Shown here: positions 25,013-26,290 of the stretch, piece by piece
Layout of the letters: every line of letters starts with the position of its first letter
Position numbering within the stretch: position 1 is the first letter of the stretch
Assembly (NCBI GenBank): GCA_002083615.1
Contig: MSXO01000056.1
Span: forward strand, 1 to 26,290
Direction of reading: 5' to 3'
Length of the DNA stretch: 26,290 bases
Origin: Proteobacteria bacterium ST_bin11
Lineage (GTDB): Bacteria; Pseudomonadota; Gammaproteobacteria; Methylococcales; Methylomonadaceae
Made by a program: the position numbers and the translations under genes
Notes under the pieces: model-generated
Databases searched by the model: none
What the model saw: the letters and a program-made list of their open reading frames with translations, nothing else
What the model was told of the DNA's origin: nothing

Positions 25013-25444
25013 ATGGCAATCAAAAATTTATTGCTGGTTTCAATGCTGCTCTATGCCATGGATAGCTCAGGCGCAGTTTATAAATGTACCGATGCAAAAG
25101 GCCACACGGTTTATTCAGACACCGCCTGCGATAGCAAAGTTGATCGCAAGGTAGCGAATTTGAAACCGCTTGCCGAAGTAAAAAACGAGCAGTCGCCCAC
25201 CTCCAAAATCGCCGATAAGGTTAAGGGCTTTTTTCAGGGTGACTCAAACTCCGAGCACCTTGACAGTGCGCCGACGACCAGTTTAGTAGAGCACCAAGCG
25301 CAAAAATACACCTGCGATGGACGCACGTATTGCTCGCAAATGACCTCATGCGAGGAAGCGACTTTTTTCGTTAACAACTGTCCGGACACCAAAATGGACG
25401 GCAACAATGACGGCATTCCCTGCGAAAAGCAGTGGTGCCGATAA
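25013..25444 (+). CDS. Secreted DUF4124/excalibur-type small protein
   Basis: This 143-residue protein has an N-terminal signal peptide (IKNLLLVSMLLYAMDSSGA). A DUF4124-like segment, AVYKCTDAKGHTVYSDTACD, follows directly. After a low-complexity linker comes a Cys-rich C-terminal domain: YTCDGRTYCSQMTSCEEA, then DGNNDGIPCE. The last part resembles the excalibur calcium-binding motif DxDxDGxxCE, with six Cys able to form disulfides in the periplasm. I chose the ATG at 25013, with GGAG eight bases upstream; an ATG at 24992 would place charged residues ahead of the signal. It is read with cysD, 33 bases downstream. Its function is unknown; an envelope role is inferred. Confidence 0.8.
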   Translation: MAIKNLLLVSMLLYAMDSSGAVYKCTDAKGHTVYSDTACDSKVDRKVANLKPLAEVKNEQSPTSKIADKVKGFFQGDSNSEHLDSAPTTSLVEHQAQKYTCDGRTYCSQMTSCEEATFFVNNCPDTKMDGNNDGIPCEKQWCR

Positions 25445-25463
25445 ATCATTTGATGGGTGACCT

Positions 25464-25667
25464 ATGCAATTACACGAAGAAATACAAGAACACCTTGTAA
25501 GACTGGAACCCCGTCTGCAAGCCGAGGTTTTGGATTTCGTATTGTTTTTGGAACAAAAACAGCAGGAATCATTTGGCAAGCCAGTAGTTGACGATGAAGA
25601 AGCCTTAAAGATCCATGCACAATTGATGGATCAATATGCAGACGCCTTTGCAAAGTTAGCGCAGTAG
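25464..25667 (+). CDS. DUF2281-type antitoxin candidate
   Basis: This 67-residue protein starts MQLHEEIQEHLVRLEPRLQAEVLDFVLFLEQKQ. The helical pattern with LQAEVLDFVLFLE is typical of the DUF2281 family, small proteins that pair with toxins. GGGTGA precedes the ATG. It ends 2 bases before a Doc-type toxin gene, so it most likely acts as the antitoxin, although classic Doc partners are Phd proteins. The C-terminal part (EALKIHAQLMDQYADAFAKL) could be the toxin-binding helix. It lies between cysD and cysN. Confidence 0.72.
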   Translation: MQLHEEIQEHLVRLEPRLQAEVLDFVLFLEQKQQESFGKPVVDDEEALKIHAQLMDQYADAFAKLAQ

Positions 25668-25669
25668 CA

Positions 25670-26047
25670 ATGCCCGACTTGTTTTTTATTTCGAAAACGC
25701 TGGCATTAACGATACATCAACAACAAATAGAACGCTTCGGCGGTACGCAAGGCATTAGAGATGAATCATTGCTGGAATCGGCGCTCGGCGCAGCCCAACA
25801 AACCTGGCATTACAGCGGTGACATTTTTCATACCGCCGCTCAATATTGCTATTCGCTCGCCAATAACCACCCTTTTTTGGATGGCAACAAGCGAGTGGCT
25901 GCGGCCTGTATGCTGGTTTTTCTCGCTGCCAACCATAAACGGCCGGCGATAGATAACACTCAGCTTTACGATTGGGTGATCAATGTAGCAACCCGGCAAT
26001 TGAGTCGTGACGAACTAGCCGACTTATTAAGACAGTATTGCAACTAA
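25670..26047 (+). CDS. doc: Doc (death-on-curing) family toxin
   Basis: Doc is a Fic-fold enzyme that phosphorylates EF-Tu and stops translation. The 125-residue protein has the active-site motif HPFLDGNKR at residues 67-75, which fits the Fic/Doc consensus HxFx(D/N)(G/A)NKR. The phage P1 protein has a similar length, about 126. The N-terminal GTQGIRDESLLESALGAAQQ is a typical Doc flap region. Its ATG is 2 bases after the antitoxin stop and lacks its own clear ribosome-binding site, which favours translational coupling. All active-site residues look intact, so the toxin is probably functional. It ends about 55 bases before cysN. Confidence 0.9.
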   Translation: MPDLFFISKTLALTIHQQQIERFGGTQGIRDESLLESALGAAQQTWHYSGDIFHTAAQYCYSLANNHPFLDGNKRVAAACMLVFLAANHKRPAIDNTQLYDWVINVATRQLSRDELADLLRQYCN

Positions 26048-26102
26048 GCGCTTTACCAATGCACAGCACCTTTTATAACAAATTAGGCAATTAGGAACAC
26101 CC

Positions 26103-26290
26103 ATGTCCCACCAATCCGACCTCATCAGCACCGACATTAACGCCTATCTGGCGCAACACGAACGCAAGGAATTGCTGCGATTTTTAACCTGTGGCAATGT
26201 CGATGACGGTAAAAGTACCTTGATCGGCCGTTTGCTGCACGATTCAAAAATGATTTACGAAGATCAGTTGGCGGCGGTACAAGCCGACAG
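26103..26290 (+). CDS. cysN: Sulfate adenylyltransferase subunit 1 (GTPase), 5' part
   Basis: CysN is the GTPase partner of CysD. The first 62 residues are visible before the window ends. They include LRFLTCGNVDDGKSTLIGRLL, whose GNVDDGKST is the P-loop of the EF-Tu-like GTPase. AGGAAC precedes the ATG. Only the N-terminus can be judged, so I cannot tell whether it carries the APS kinase fusion (CysNC). Confidence 0.95.
   Translation, partial: MSHQSDLISTDINAYLAQHERKELLRFLTCGNVDDGKSTLIGRLLHDSKMIYEDQLAAVQAD

Noticed and set aside
1..26290. CRISPR arrays, insertion sequences, tRNA or rRNA genes
   Set aside because: I saw no regularly spaced repeats, transposase motifs, or tRNA/rRNA signatures other than tmRNA.

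Overview
The window looks like a chromosomal segment of a gammaproteobacterium. CysD, CbpA/CbpM, tmRNA and GatB all match the enterobacterial proteins closely in motif and length. GC content is moderate, and a heme-containing Cti is present. My best guess is a methanotroph of the Methylococcales (Methylomonas-like), but the window contains no methane-oxidation gene, so this is inference.

Layout. Bases 1-672 hold the 3' end of gatB. It converges on a very long minus-strand gene (744-5906) that fuses a DEDD exonuclease-like domain, a RecQ helicase and a UvrD/Rep-type helicase. Next comes cti (6204-8591, minus), a periplasmic c-type-heme fatty acid cis/trans isomerase. Bases 8733-9002 carry only the C-terminal quarter of an RlmN-like radical SAM methyltransferase.

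Bases 9135-18443 form an accessory block read entirely on the minus strand. In transcription order it holds a Phd-like antitoxin and a PemK/MazF-like toxin candidate, then hsdM, hsdS, an AlbA_2/divergent-ATPase gene and hsdR (a complete Type I restriction-modification system with an embedded extra gene), and finally a MobD/ParA-like P-loop ATPase. The block lies directly downstream of the 3' end of ssrA (tmRNA, 18766-19146, minus), a classic integration target. Six CAGTAA hexamers sit just beside the ssrA terminator and look like recombinase arm sites. No integrase is present.

To the right is a plus-strand housekeeping cluster: cbpA (with a TTG start), cbpM, an M48/HtpX-like membrane protease and trxC. 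Together they suggest a protein-quality and redox unit. A TPR-less O-GlcNAc-transferase-like gene and an unrecognised 137-residue gene follow on the minus strand. The window ends in the sulfate-activation operon. cysD is separated from cysN by a DUF4124/excalibur secreted protein and a DUF2281-Doc toxin-antitoxin pair, which appear to have been inserted into an otherwise tightly linked operon.

The most interesting points are the ssrA-anchored defence island with its embedded AlbA_2 gene and its mosaic hsdM/hsdS, the CAGTAA array, the toxin-antitoxin pair inside cysDN, and the triple-domain helicase.
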